Below are positions 45,426 to 56,872 of a stretch of DNA of 64,000 bases, piece by piece. The position numbers and the translations under genes are program-made. Origin of the DNA: Aegilops tauschii subsp. strangulata (taxonomy: Eukaryota; Streptophyta; Magnoliopsida; Poales; Poaceae); NCBI RefSeq assembly GCF_002575655.3, contig NC_053040.3:226190628-226254627 (forward strand), given 5' to 3'. Under the pieces are notes generated by a model, which saw nothing but the letters and a program-made list of their open reading frames with translations, was not told the origin of the DNA and ran no database searches. Numbering within the stretch: position 1 is the stretch's first letter; every line of letters begins with the position of its first letter.

Positions 45426-45630
45426 CATTTCATCTATAGCCCTTTTCCTAGTAGTGTGAATAGGTCTGATTTATCGGTAGATTCCCGATAAATCGCTTGT
45501 CAGAATGGTAAATCGGTCCAAAAGATCAATGTTAAAGATAAGACATAATCTTATCGGTCACCCCCCCGATTAGCGATAAATCGGAAGATTAATCAGTGAA
45601 TCAAAAGATTTCTTGAACAGTGCAATTTTC

Positions 45631-46058
45631 TAATGAGAGATGAAGATGTTGCTGATCCATTCAACTGTATATGGAAATCATGCTATTTACCAAAGCATAA
45701 ATTCTTTTGCTGGCTAATGCTCAATGACAAAATAAATACATGTGACCTATTGACTAGGAAGAGTATGCACCTTGATTCCACTAAATGTGTCCTATGCAAT
45801 GTTGAAGATATGGAAGACAGAACTCGCCTTCTCTTTTCTTGCCCATTTAGTCAAGGGTTTTGGTGGAATATTGGTTTTGAATGGAACACAGATATGGATA
45901 TCCATGATATGATAGTTGATGCTAAAGAAATATACCATCTTAGTAATTCCATGGAAATTATAATTGTGGGCTGTTGGTGCATCTGGAATCAAGGAAATGG
46001 CTTGATATTTGAAGGAATTCCTTGCCAAATCAATGAATGCGGATATGATTTTATCTGA
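45631..46058 (+). pseudogene. LINE C-terminal zinc-binding domain (zf-RVT)
   Basis: FNCIWKSCYLPKHKFFCWLMLNDKINTCDLL, then KCVLCNVEDMEDRTRLLFSCPF with the C-X2-C...C pattern, and ending near WCIWNQGNGLIFEG. This domain follows RT in plant L1-type elements. It continues the LINE text from 33180. The LINE 3' untranslated region follows to 46275. Confidence 0.85.
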
Positions 46059-46275
46059 ACTTTGAAGTTAACCATGCTGAGAGCTAAACCTAGTCTGAAG
46101 GATGGCATGTCATCCTGGATTGATAATTTTTTTTCTCCTTTCATTTACCTTCTTTTTTGTTTTCCTAGCTATCTCTGGTTGTCCCCCCATCAACCATTGT
46201 AAGACTATGCTTTTTTATTTCCTTATTAATGAAAAATGACACATACTAGGGATTTTTCCTTACTGTTTTATGGTC

Positions 46276-48950
46276 AAAAAAGTTAAATATTGACATAAAA
46301 ACAATAATACTTCAATCATACTAACAAGGCAATTATGTCTTCTCAAAGTAACATGGCCAAAGAAAGCTTATCCCTACAAAATCATATAGTCTGGATATGC
46401 TCCATCTTCATCACACAAAGTATTCAAATCATGCACAACACCGATGACAATCCAAGAAATTGTTTCATACTTTTGATGTTCTCAAACCTTTTCAACTTTC
46501 ACGCAATACATGAGCATTAGCCATGGACATAGCATTATAGGTGAATAGAATATGGTGGTTGTGGAGAAGACAAAAAAGATGGTGATGGTCTCACATCAAC
46601 TAGGCGTATCAACGGGCTATGGAGATGCCCCTCAATAGATATCAATGTGAGTGAATAAGGGATTGCCATGCAACGGATGCACTAGAGCTATAGGTTTATG
46701 AAAGCTCAAGAAGAAACTAAGTGGGTGTGCATCCAACTCGCTTGCTCACGAATACCTAGGGCAATTTGAGGAAGCCCATCATTGGAATATATAAGCCAAG
46801 TTCTATAATGAAAAATTCCCACTAGTATATGAAAGTGACAACATCGGAGACTCTCTGTCAGGAAGATCATGGTGCTACTTTGAAGCACAAGTGTGGCAAA
46901 AGGATAGTAACATTACCACTTCTCTCTTTTCTCTCATTTTTTTATTGTGGGCTCTTTGGCCTCTTTTTGTTTCTCTTTTTTATTCTATTTTTTTATTTCT
47001 CGTCCGGAGTCTCATCCCGACTTGTAGGGGAATCATAGTCTCCATCATCCTTTCCTCACATGGGACAATGCTCTAATGATGAAGATCATCACACTTTTAT
47101 TTACTTACAACTCAAGAATTACAACTCGATACTTAGAACAAAATATGACTCTATAAAAATGCCTCTGGCGGTGTACTGGGATGTGCAATGAATCAAGAGT
47201 GACATGTACAAAATTTATGAATGGTGGCTTTGCCACAAATACTATGTCAACTACATGATCATGCAAAGCAATATGACAATGATGAAGCGTGTCATAATAA
47301 ACGGAACGGTGGAAAGTTGCATGACAATATATCCTGGAACGGCTTTGGAAATGCCATAATAGGTAGGTATGGTGGCTATTTTGAGGAAGGTATATGGTGG
47401 GTGTATGGTACCGGCGAAAGTTGCGCGGTACTAGAGAGGCTAGCAATGGTGGATGTGTGAGAGTGGGTATAATCCATGGACTCAACATTAGTCATAAAGA
47501 ACTCACATACTTATTGCAAAAATCTATTAGTCATCGAAACAAAGTACTACGCGCATGCTCCTGCGGGGATAGATTGGTAGGAAAAGACCATCGCTCGTCC
47601 CCGACCGCCACTCGTAAGGAAGACAATCAATAAATAAATCATGCTCCGACTTCATCACAAACGGTTCACCATACGTGCATGCTACGGGAATCACAAACTT
47701 TAACACAAGTATTTCTACAATCCACAATTACTCACTAGCATGACTCTAATATCACCATCTTTATATCTCAAAACAATCATAAGGAAACAAACTTCTCATA
47801 GTATTCAATGCATTTTATATGAAAGTTTTTATTATATCCCTCTTGGATGTATATCATATTAGGACTAAATTCATAACCAAAGAAAATTACCATGTTGTTT
47901 AAAAATACTCAAAAAATAATATAAGTGAAGCATGAGAGTTCAACAATTTCTATAAAATAAAGCCGCCGCCGTGCTCTAAAAAGATATAAGTGAAGCACAA
48001 GAGCAAAATTGGCTAGCTCAAAAGATATAAGTGAAGCACATAGAGTATTCTAATAAATCACGATTCATGCGTGTCCCTTTCAAAAGATGTGTACAGCAAG
48101 GATGATTGTGGCAAACTAAAAATTAAAGACTCGTATCATACAAGACGCTCCAAGCAAAACACATATCATGTGGTGAATAAAAATATAGCCTAAAGTAAAG
48201 TTACCGATAGACGAAGACGAAAGAGGGGATGCCTTCCGGGGCATCCCAAAGCTTAGGCTCTTGGTTGTCCTTGAATATTACCTTGGGGTTCCTTGGGCAT
48301 CCCCAAGTTTAGGCTCTTTCCACTCCTTATTCGATAGTCCATCAAATCCTTACCCAAATCTAGAAAACTTCACAACACAAAACTAAACAGAAAATCTCAT
48401 AAGCTCCGTTAGTATAAGAAAATAAATCACCCTTTTGGTACTGTTGTGAACTCATTATTTATTTCTATTGGTGTAATATCTACTGTATTCCAACTTTTCC
48501 ATGGTTCATACCCCCTGATACTACCCATAGATTCATCAAAATAAGCAAACAACACATAGAAAACAGAATCTGTCAAAAACAGAACAGTCTGTAGTAATCT
48601 GTAACTCTCGAATACTTCTGTAACTCCAAAAATTATGAAAAATTAGGAAAACCTGTGAAATTTGTGTACCAATCTTTTGCAAAGAGAATCAGATCAAAAT
48701 AACGCTTCTTTAAAAAATTAAAATTATTTTCCTGGGTGCAAAAGTTTCTGCTTTTCAGCAAGATCAAAATAACTATCACCGTCAGCCATCCCAAACGTCT
48801 TACTTGTCACAAACACTAATTAAAACACAAAAACACATCTAACCAGAGGCTAGATGAATTATTTATGGAAAAGCAGAACCAAAAAGCAAAGAACAAAAAT
48901 AAAATTGGGTTGCGTCCCAACAAGGGTTGTTGTTTAACGCCCTTAGCTAG
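46276..48950 (-). other. Noncoding tail of the array's middle unit
   Basis: It is homologous (inverse) to the tail at 1039-3700. It includes the hairpin GGGGATGCC (48225-48233) / GGCATCCC (48240-48247) with polypurine-like motifs beside it. AT-rich, no gene. Confidence 0.75.
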
Positions 48951-49050
48951 GCATAAAAACACAAATAGATCTAGGTATTGTCATCTTTTGTATTCAATTC
49001 TTCAATTGCACACTTATAATCCTTATGAGATTCTTTGGTTTTATCAATGA

Positions 49051-49878
49051 TCAAACTCCTAGGCAAGAAATCAGGAAATTCACTTGTGGCAATAGGTTAC
49101 TTAATAATATCGAAAAAATTGGTGTGAACACTTGTTGTTTTGAGATCTTCATTTTCTTTACTAGAATATTCACCTTATTCTTAGGAACGTAAATAAACTT
49201 AGCAGTCTTAGTAGTAGGAAGATATTGAGTAGTTTTAACGGAGGAAAAGGTGGAACCCAAGTTGGTAATAATATCTTCTAGTTTGCTAATTCTAGTAGAA
49301 TCTTGATCTATCTTTTCATTAACTATGAGTTCCTTTTCTCTAAGATTCTTTAAAATAACTCCTACCTTAGATCCATATTGAGTATTCTGATTATGAATCT
49401 TTCTATCCAAATTTTCAATCAACTCTACGGTAGCAATTTTATTCTCAATAATATCAAGCCTTTGCATCACATGTTCCAAGGTTAAAACAGTTCCGTTGAA
49501 CAAAAGAGGTGGTGGGCCTAACAAATCTATCATAGCATTGTAAGAATCAAAAGTATGGCTCCCCAAGAAATTCCCCCCGATAAATGTATCTAGAACATAT
49601 CTATTCCAAGGAGTAATTCCCACATAAAAATTACGAAGAAGAACGGTAGTAGATTGCTTTCGAGTAGATCTATTCTAAGCATTGCCAATTCTATACAAAG
49701 CATCTTTTAATTTTTCTCCCTCCCTTTGTCTAAAATTGAGGACTTCATTATCGGGAGTGCTAACAATGATGGTAGGACTAGCCATTAAAGAAAGATAAGC
49801 GATCAAACACACGAGCAAACAAAAAGCATCAAAGAAGACGAACGGAAGATGGGCGAAGAAAAAGGCAAATCTTTTCAA
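49051..49878 (-). pseudogene. Gag-related protein, non-autonomous gypsy family
   Basis: It begins near SPTIIVSTPDNEVLNFRQREGEKLKDALYRI, breaks at a stop near 49675, and continues NFYVGITPWNRYVLDTFIGGNFLGSHTFDSYNAMIDLLGPPP. A predicted coiled-coil segment follows (ENKIATVELIENLDRKIHN...VNEKIDQDSTRISKLEDII). It lacks the protease present at 1-1038; the deletion lies between here and about 48950, where the family's end-of-ORF text resumes. Confidence 0.75.
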
Positions 49879-49992
49879 AAATCATTTTAGAAGTGGGGGA
49901 GAGGAAAATGAGAGACATATGGCGAATAATGTAATGCAAGAGATGAGAGTTTTGTGATGGGTACTTGGTATGTCTTGACTTGGCATAGATCT

Positions 49993-50009
49993 CCTTGGCA
50001 ACGGCGCCA
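49993..50009 (-). promoter_or_regulatory. tRNA-Asp primer binding site
   Basis: Minus-strand TGGCGCCGTTGCCAAGG lies 11 bases after the LTR. It differs from the full tRNA-Asp complement only at the last bases. Confidence 0.75.
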
Positions 50010-50020
50010 GAAATTCTTCC

Positions 50021-51586
50021 TGCTACTTCTTGAGCTTGCGTTGGTTTTTCCCTTGAAGAGGAAAGTGTGATGCAGCAAAGTAGAGATAAGTATTTCCCTT
50101 AGTTAGAGAACCAAGGTATCAATCCAGTAGGAGACAATGCACAAATCACCAATACCTACACAAACAATCAAACACTTGCACCCAATGCGATAAAGGGGTT
50201 ATCAATCCCTTCACGGTCACTTGCAAAGGTGAGATCTGATAGAGATAGATAAGTAAAAGTAAACAAAAGATAAAATATTTTTGGGTTTTTTTCGTTTATA
50301 GACCAGAAAGTAAAATATTGTGAAATAGTAGATTGGAAACTTATATGATGGAAAATATACCCGAGGGCCATAGGTTTCACTAGAGGCTTCTCTCAAGATA
50401 GCAAATAATACGATGGGTGAACAAATTACTGTCGAGCAGTTGATAGAAAAGCGCAAAGTTATGACGATATCTAAGGCAATGATTGTGAAATATAGGCATC
50501 ACGTCCGTGTCAAGTAGACCGACTCCTGCCTGCATCTACTACTATTAATCCACACATCGACCGACTCTTGCCTGTATCTAGAGTATTAAGTTCATGAAGA
50601 ACGGAGTAACGCTTTAAGTAAGATGACATGATGTAAAGGAATAAACTGAAGCAGTATGATGTAAACCCCGTCTCTTTATCCTCGATGGCAACAATACAAT
50701 ACGTGCCTCCCTGCCCCTACTGTCACTGGGAGAGGACACCGCAAGATTGAACCCAAAGCTAAGCACGTCTCCCATTGCAAGAAAAACCAATCTAGTTGGC
50801 CAAACTAAACTGATAGTTCGAAGATAATTACAAAGATATCAAATCATGCATAAAAGAATTCAGAGAAGATTCAAATAATATTCATATATAAGCTGATCAT
50901 AAATCCACACTTCATCGGTCTCGACAAACACACCACAAAAGAAGATTACATCCGATAGATCTGGAAGAACATCGAGGAGAACATGCTATTGAGAATCAAT
51001 GAGAGAGAAGAAGACATCTAGCTACTCGCTATGGACACATAGGTCTGTGGTAAACTACTCACGCTTCATCAGAAGGGAAATAGGGTTGATTTAGAAGCCC
51101 TCCGTGTTCGAATCCCCCTCCGGCACGATGCCGAAAAAGGCCCCTAGATGGTATCTCAAGGGAACAAAAGGTTGCGGCGGTGGAAAAGTGTTTTTTTGGA
51201 TGATTCTTGTGGTTTGGGAATATATGTGAATATATAGGAGGAAGATCTAGGTCAGGGGGTCACCGAGGGGCCCACAAGGTAGGGGCGCACCCTCCACCCT
51301 TGTGGTCGCCTCGTGGCTCTTCTGACTTGCACTCCAAGTCTCCTGGGTGTCTTTTGGTCCAAGAAAAATCATCGCGAATGTTTTATTCCGTTTGGACTCC
51401 ATTTGGTATTCCTTTTCTATGAAGCTAAAAAACAAGGAAAAACATAAACTGGCACTAGGCTCTAGGTTAATAGGTTAGTCCCAAAAATAATGAAAAATAG
51501 CATATTATTGCATATAAAACATCCAAAACAGATAATATAATAGGCATGGAACAATGAAAAATTATAGATACGTTGGAGACGTATCA
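50021..51586 (-). repeat. LTR, right copy of the tandem array
   Basis: 1,566 bp, bounded by TGCTACTTCTTGAGC and GAGACGTATCA. It is the partner of 28320-29904. Confidence 0.88.
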
Positions 51587-51977
51587 AGCATCCCCAACCT
51601 TAATTCCTGCTCTTCCTCGAGTAGGTAAATGATAAAAACAGAATTTTTGATGTGGAATGCTACCTAACATATTTATCCATGTAATTTTTCTTTATTGTGG
51701 CATGAATGTTCAGATTCATAAGATTCAAAACAAAAGTTTAATATTGACATAAAAACAATAATACTTCAAGCATACTAACAAGGCAATTATGTCCTCTCAA
51801 AATAACATGGCCAAAGAAAGCTTATCCTTACAAAATCATATAGTCTGGCTATGCTCCATATTCATCACACAAAATATTCAAATCATGCACAACCCCGATG
51901 ACAAGCCAAGCAATTGTTTCATACTTTTGATGTTCTCAAACCTTTTCAACTTCCAGGCAATACATGAGTGTGAGCAT
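51587..51977 (-). other. 3' internal fragment beyond the right LTR
   Basis: It matches 29905-30064 followed by 46276-46520, i.e. the family's 3' end, and stops at about 51977. It shows that another unit of the array once lay to the right. Confidence 0.8.
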
Positions 51978-52015
51978 CTCTAGACAGCCGAATCTCTCCT
52001 CCCAAGTCCTTTGTT

Positions 52016-53388
52016 GATGGCGTCCGGGAAGGCGAAGTCGACCGTGCAGGCAACAAGCTCCTCTTCCTCTCCTGCGCGGGCCCTCAGCACGTCCACGATC
52101 ACCGAGGAGCGACACCTCGCCCCATGCTCGCGCTGACGGTGAGCGACCACAACGAGCAGAAGGAGACGGTGCTCCTGGCCGGCTCCATCGATCCATGGAC
52201 CCTGGTAGAGATGTTTTATCCCTTCTTTCTCCACAGTGTCTTCGCGGGGCTCGTCCTGCCTTTTTCCTAGTTCTTCATCGCTGTCCTCAACCATTACCAG
52301 GTTCACACTGTGCATCTCCAGCCCAACTCCATCCTTCTCCTGTCGATCTTCGCCTTCTACTGCGAGGCGTTCGTGGGCGTGATGCCCACCATTGTGCTAC
52401 TCCACCACTTCTTCATACTCCGGATGCACGACCTGACCCAGCGCTCTGGCTGTGCCTCCTTCGTCGCGGTCCACAGCGGCAACACACTCATGAGGGCTGG
52501 GAAGAAGGTGGAGAACTTCCAGCGCAAGTGGGTCTTCATGGACGCCAGAAGCTCCCTCGTGCGGCTGGAGTTGCCGACCGAGCTGCCGGAGAAGCTTGAT
52601 CGTTGGTATCATGATAAGCTCACTGACCCCCGGGCAGCGCCGGTCCCGAGGAAGATGCAGTCGGTCATGGAGTCTAGGGCGCTGACAGGGGCCATGCTTG
52701 TTAGGGAGTTCCTGACGCAGCGCTTGGCCCCGCTCCAGGCACACTCGCGCCCCATGTGGGATTTCAAGGGCGCAAAGGACGACATCCGGCTATGCCCAGG
52801 GAGCTTGACAGATGAAGAGCCGAGCAAGGCTGTGCATACCTTGCTTGAGAAGGATCCGGGCGGCCTCCCGGCGGCCTATCTGCCGCTGTACTGCCGTGGC
52901 GACGGGGCGGAGCTGGTCGCCGCCATGCCCATTTTTGACAAGCTGGGACTCATCCCTCCTGCGCTCCCCAACTCCCCGGTAATGGTGTCTTCCAATGATG
53001 ATGTCGAGGAGAAGGGGGAGGAGGACTCAGAGGCAACCGTGGATGACATGGCGGAGACCTCTCCTTCGTCGCGGAACGAGCTTCTCCGCGGCCTCTCCGA
53101 CAACGACGACGTCGCCGAGCTCCCAGTCAAGGAATTTCCGTGTTCCTCCGGAGTCGTCACGAGGTCCGGGGCCACCCTCTTGCGGATGCTAGGCCGAGCA
53201 ACACAAAAGAAGGGCGAGGCGGCATCCCTTCCTCGAGGTGACCCCTCCGCTTTGCCGTTCGTCGCCGCCGCGCTAAGGCCAGCTGTCGTGCGCCCCGCTG
53301 ATCCTCAGTGGGCGACAAAGCTCGCGCTTAGGAAGATTGGGGGCGCCCCGGCCCTAGCCAGGAAAAGGGCGTACATCACCGCCGAGGA
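52016..53388 (+). pseudogene. Antisense gene of the second Tat element, N-terminal part (gypsy-type transposon domain)
   Basis: ATG 52016 (MASGKAKSTVQATSSSS) lies 38 bp inside the element boundary. After a frameshift near 52130 the text has GSIDPWTLVEMFYPFF, a TAG at 52268-52270, then HLQPNSILLLSIFAFYCEAFVGVMPTIVLLHHFF. This matches the plant putative gypsy-type transposon domain (Pfam Transposase_28) as I remember it. Despite that name the protein is not known to be a transposase. A variable acidic region follows (DDVEEKGEEDSEATVDDM). At 53389 the text GTAAGC begins a possible 66-bp intron ending CTCCTAG at 53454. The promoter was lost with the left end. Confidence 0.65.
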
Positions 53389-53454
53389 GTAAGCATCTTT
53401 CCTTGTTGTCATTTTTCTACCCTTGATGTTGTGCCCACAACACTCCCCTCCTAG

Positions 53455-54801
53455 TGACCAGCATGGAGCCCGTGGTGAATAAGAGGAAGGAGGAAGCTGG
53501 GATCCCCGAGGCCACACCATCCGCCACGGCCGTGGAGACCCTGGCGCAGTCGAAGGAGATCGCCTCGTGCTCCTCCATATGGAGCGGGCCCCTCAGAGCA
53601 CAGTGGTAGGGCCTCAGGAGAAGGTCGCCTCCGTGGGACAGCAGAATCAGGAGCCGCCGGTCCCTGTCGCACCCACGGGGGGCCGGGTGCTCCAGAGCCC
53701 CCTGTTGCCCTTGCTGCTGTGGCGGCGCCAGTCCAGGCAGAGGTGCCGCCTCCTCCCCAGGCCCTCGCATTGGCGGACTGCGGCCCCCTCGCCAGGCCCA
53801 GGGCTCTGGAGGAAGCCTACTCCGCGCTAGACCAGCTCCGGACCGATCTCCAGGGCACCGACAAGTGCATGGCGACGGGGCGCATGGGGCTTATCTCGGG
53901 GTGGCTCCAGCCTGACGCGTCTGTCAGGACGGCCTAGCGCCGGGCCGATGCCGCTGCGGACGGAAGGAAGGAGGTCGGCAAAGCCACGGCAGCTCGTGAT
54001 GCGGTGCTGGGTGACACAGAGGCCGCCAGGGAGTGTTGCAACACGTTGGAGGCCAAGCTGAAGGCCCTCCCGGAGGAGCAGGCTGCCCACGCCCATCGGC
54101 TCCAAGAACGAGGGGAAAGGCTCAAGGCTCGGGAGGGGGCGCTTGCCGACCGGGACGCCAAGCTAGCCCAGGAGAGTAAGGACCAAGCTATGGAGCGGGA
54201 TCGCCTAGGCAAGCTGAAGGAGGAGGTAGACAGGGCTCATGCGTCCCATGCCCAGCATGTCTCTAAGGAGACGGCCCGGCTGGAGGCCAGGGAGAAGGAA
54301 CTCGCCGCCGCCGAGAAGGCGGCAGCCATGGGGTGCGAAGTCTTCGTCTCCCTCGAGCTGAGGTCCCGCACGGTGCTGCACTCCCTTTACGCAGAAGGAT
54401 ACGAGAAGCCGCTGGCGACTTCGGAGGATGGCCTTGCCTGTCTTCTCCCCAAGCTCGCCGAGACGCTTGAGGGCATCGCCGCCGGAGTGGGATCCATGCT
54501 GGAAGGGGAGTGCGGCGCGCTCTTCACCGCGGCCACAATGCGTGTCTTCAGCCACCTCCATCTCCGGGACCCGAGCTTCGACCTTGGTGCGTTGATCGAG
54601 CCGGTGGCTCCTGAGTCTCGCAACGATGCTGCCGAGGCCGTGAAGAAGCAGGTGGAAACCCTACTGGAGAAGTTCCTCTACATCGACCCCGCGGCTGCGG
54701 CGACCAGAGCCGGCGGGGAAGATGGTGGCGGCGTTGTTGATGATGAGCTCCCCATGGCGGGCGACATCGGCAACCGAGGTGATGGTGATGCTTCCTCTTA
54801 G
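53455..54801 (+). pseudogene. Antisense gene of the second Tat element, coiled-coil C-terminal part
   Basis: From about 53790 the frame reads ARALEEAYSALDQLRTDLQ, has a TAG at 53935-53937, and continues to 54801. The centre is a long charged coiled coil (LEAKLKALPEEQAAHAHRLQERGERLKAREG and on to KETARLEAREKELAAAEK). It is followed by a globular segment (SLYAEGYEKPLATSEDGLACLLPKLAETLEGI) and an acidic Gly-rich tail. This layout is common in the same protein family in grasses. Its role is unknown. Confidence 0.65.
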
Positions 54802-55700
54802 TTTGACCCTGCGACATTTACCGTTCCTCGTGGAGGCGTGACAACTTATGCTTGAACTTGTGGGACATTATGTTTTGTAATAACTTGCTAGGACTCCCTG
54901 ATTTCCTTTCCGTGCTCGATTTCCTTTCTGTTTGCCTTAGTGTTCTGCGTCGGAAGGGCCCGGCCCCGCGCATACCTCAACTATCGTTGGGGCGTCCGGA
55001 TCACCAGGACAAGGCCAAGGACTGAGGGGCTACGTGACCAGTGAGGCCCCTGAGTCGCGATGCTCAGGGGTCCCCCTTGACGTACGAACAACCCTGATGA
55101 AGGAAATGTGAGTAGCGTATAAGTTAATCCGGAGCCCCCATATCTTTCCTCACTAGATTTTTCCTAGGAAGGTCGCGAGAAGACCAGGTGCTAGAGACCT
55201 GGTGAGGTGGCGTGCGCCAGACGTGACCTGGGCGCAGCCCCCGTGCCCAACCACTCACGCAGCCCTCCCGTAGGGAAAGCGGCGCGGTGAGGCCAGACAG
55301 TGAGCCTAGTGCCCCCCCTGAGGTTGCTGTAGCCGCTAGGGCGCCCTTAGTTGTGTATTCACCAGTGCGGAGCATGGTGCTTCCACTCTTGCGTGGGCAT
55401 AGCCGCTCCTCGACTGTGTCGTCCGCCAGCATGGAGCATGGGGCTTCCACTGGTGCGTGGGTGGGAGCTCCCTCTGAGGGGAGACTCCAGGGCGTGTACA
55501 GCCCCGTCCTGCACATGGCTAGCATGGCGGGACTAGAGGAGGTGTATATGGGCACCCGTGAGCCAGCGGGACTCACGAGGCCCTACCTCAAGGCGGGTTG
55601 CACCTGAATTTTGGTTCGGAACATTTGTAAGGATCCTGCGAGGTGCTTAGGTGGCCTACGCCGAGTGAATCTCTAGAATACATCGCATTAGAAGGCCAAA
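54802..55700 (+). other. 3' region of the antisense gene and spacer
   Basis: Plant poly(A)-like text (TTATGTTTTGTAATAACTTG, about 54868-54887) suggests the end of the antisense transcript. The rest is GC-rich with no recognised gene. Confidence 0.4.
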
Positions 55701-55713
55701 CACCAACGACCCC

Positions 55714-56060
55714 AGGAGGTGACGTGAATGGGGGCGGTCCGCCAGACAGAGCTCAGCCTCTGGTTTTACCGATGCTGCAGGGACGGACCCGAGCACAGAC
55801 GCCGTGCCCAGTCTTCTCATGCAACAATCCTAAAGAAAGACAACCAGCGCGCGGCTCCCGCGGAGGCAAGGCACCAGGTCGCGCGCGCCGACTCGTCCAC
55901 CCTTGATTAGCTCATGCGACAACAAGGCACCAAGGACTACGGGAGGTGACGTACATGGGAGCTGGCCCGCGAGACAGAGCTCGGCCACTTTGGTTTAGTG
56001 ACGCTACAGGGACGGACCTGAGCACAGACGTCGTGCCAGTCCTTAATCATGAGGCGGTTG
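55714..56060. repeat. Direct repeat in the second Tat element
   Basis: Two copies of about 115 bp (from 55715 and from 55941) share GAGGTGACGT, AGACAGAGCTC, CAGGGACGGACC and GAGCACAGACG. The spacing is about 226 bp. Confidence 0.7.
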
Positions 56061-56320
56061 TGGGCGGGTTTGTGAGGGCGCACGACATTCATGGTGGCGA
56101 AGCACTGGACATGCAGGTGATAATATAAAGTAATACATGAGAGGGTAAAGCCAGTTCTGATACATGCGCAAAATGATACAGGCTGCAGGGGATGGCCCTA
56201 ACAGCTTGAGGATAATGCAGCCCGAGGGGTGCCCTCAATTGAACAAACCAAAAAGTCACGAGGCACTGTCTTTGAAGAAGTGTTGGGGCCGTTGAAGATG
56301 TGCGCTGAAGAGGTTGTTCT

Positions 56321-56872
56321 TCACGAGTCTTCCAGCTCCTGAGCCTCAGGGGGCTCCGGAGGTCCGAGAGGCTCGCGAGGGTCCAGCGCCTCCTCCGGCA
56401 GGGTTGCCTGGTGTCTGGCCTCGTGAGCCGCCAGGATGCACTGCATGTAGCGCTGGTGCGTGGCAGCCATGTTCAGTAGGCCAAACGGCATGTGGACATA
56501 GCTGCGAGGGCAGCCCCCACTCCGTCTAACGCGGGACGGCCAGAAGAGCTCCTGGGAAGTAGCCATATTGAGTCCTGGGATGTTGACGCAGACGCGCAGC
56601 TCGGCACCCATGTCAGGGGCAGCAACTGTGTTGAGCGATGCGGGGCACCGCTCACCGCGCATGGCTCGCGCCTCTTGAAGCTCTCCGTTTGCCTTGGTGA
56701 TGAACTCCTGAGCGCCTGGCGCTTCGCGCCCTGCGCCCTGCTCACGGAAGCGCCCATTGAAGCACGCCTCCACATGGTGCCCGAACGCCTCCCTCGTGAC
56801 ACTGTTCAGGTCAGAGGCCCTCCAGACAAGAGCCCCCGAGCCTGTCCTGAGAGGGGCACCGGGTGTGCCTTC
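56321..56872 (-). pseudogene. RT remnant of the second Tat element
   Basis: Only scraps resemble gypsy RT: ELRVCVNIPGLNMA and, after a gap, YVHMPFGLLNMAATHQRYMQCIL. The catalytic YxDD motif is absent. Other parts are rearranged. RNase H and integrase are missing. Confidence 0.55.

Larger units (their letters stand above)
33486..45456 (-). mobile_element. CACTA (En/Spm) DNA transposon, about 12 kb
   Basis: The ends are perfect 16-bp inverted repeats CACTACTAGGAAAAGG (33486-33501 and 45441-45456). The 3-bp target duplication TGA is at 33483-33485 and 45457-45459. It contains dense subterminal repeats, a TNP2-like transposase, a second En/Spm-type gene and a small hybrid-binding gene, all on the minus strand, plus captured SMC1 sequence on the plus strand. 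Confidence 0.95.
33181..45622. mobile_element. hAT element interrupted by a CACTA element
   Basis: Excluding the CACTA, it is 468 bp (33181-33485 plus 45460-45622). The 8-bp target duplication CAATTTTC is perfect (33173-33180, 45623-45630). Inverted ends read CAATGTTCAGGATATC and CACTGTTCAAGAAATC. Removing it restores the LINE frame through IYNF-LMRDEDV. AATCGG / CCGATTAATC motifs fill the subterminal zones. It has no transposase. Confidence 0.82.
30065..46275 (+). mobile_element. 5'-truncated LINE (L1-type), carrying a nested hAT and CACTA
   Basis: LINE sequence occupies 30065-33180 and 45631-46275; the text joins in frame when the hAT is removed. It is flanked by an 18-bp target duplication with one mismatch (30047-30064 and 46276-46293, AAAAAAGTT-AATATTGA). 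The first ORF is absent, so it is 5'-truncated as usual for LINEs. The 3' end has no clean poly(A) run. Confidence 0.88.
27725..51977 (-). mobile_element. Tandem array of the non-autonomous gypsy family
   Basis: Read on the minus strand from right to left: 3' internal fragment (51977-51587), LTR (51586-50021), complete internal unit (50020-46276, then 30064-29905 after the LINE), LTR (29904-28320), 5' internal fragment with gag (28319-27725). Two LTRs thus separate three internal stretches. No simple insertion gives this; unequal recombination between LTRs would. The middle unit was later entered by the LINE at 30065-46275. Confidence 0.82.

Noticed and set aside
52016..54801. Functional transposase on the plus strand
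   Set aside because: The domain's database name includes transposase, but no DDE catalytic residues or terminal repeats belong to it; it is treated as retrotransposon cargo.
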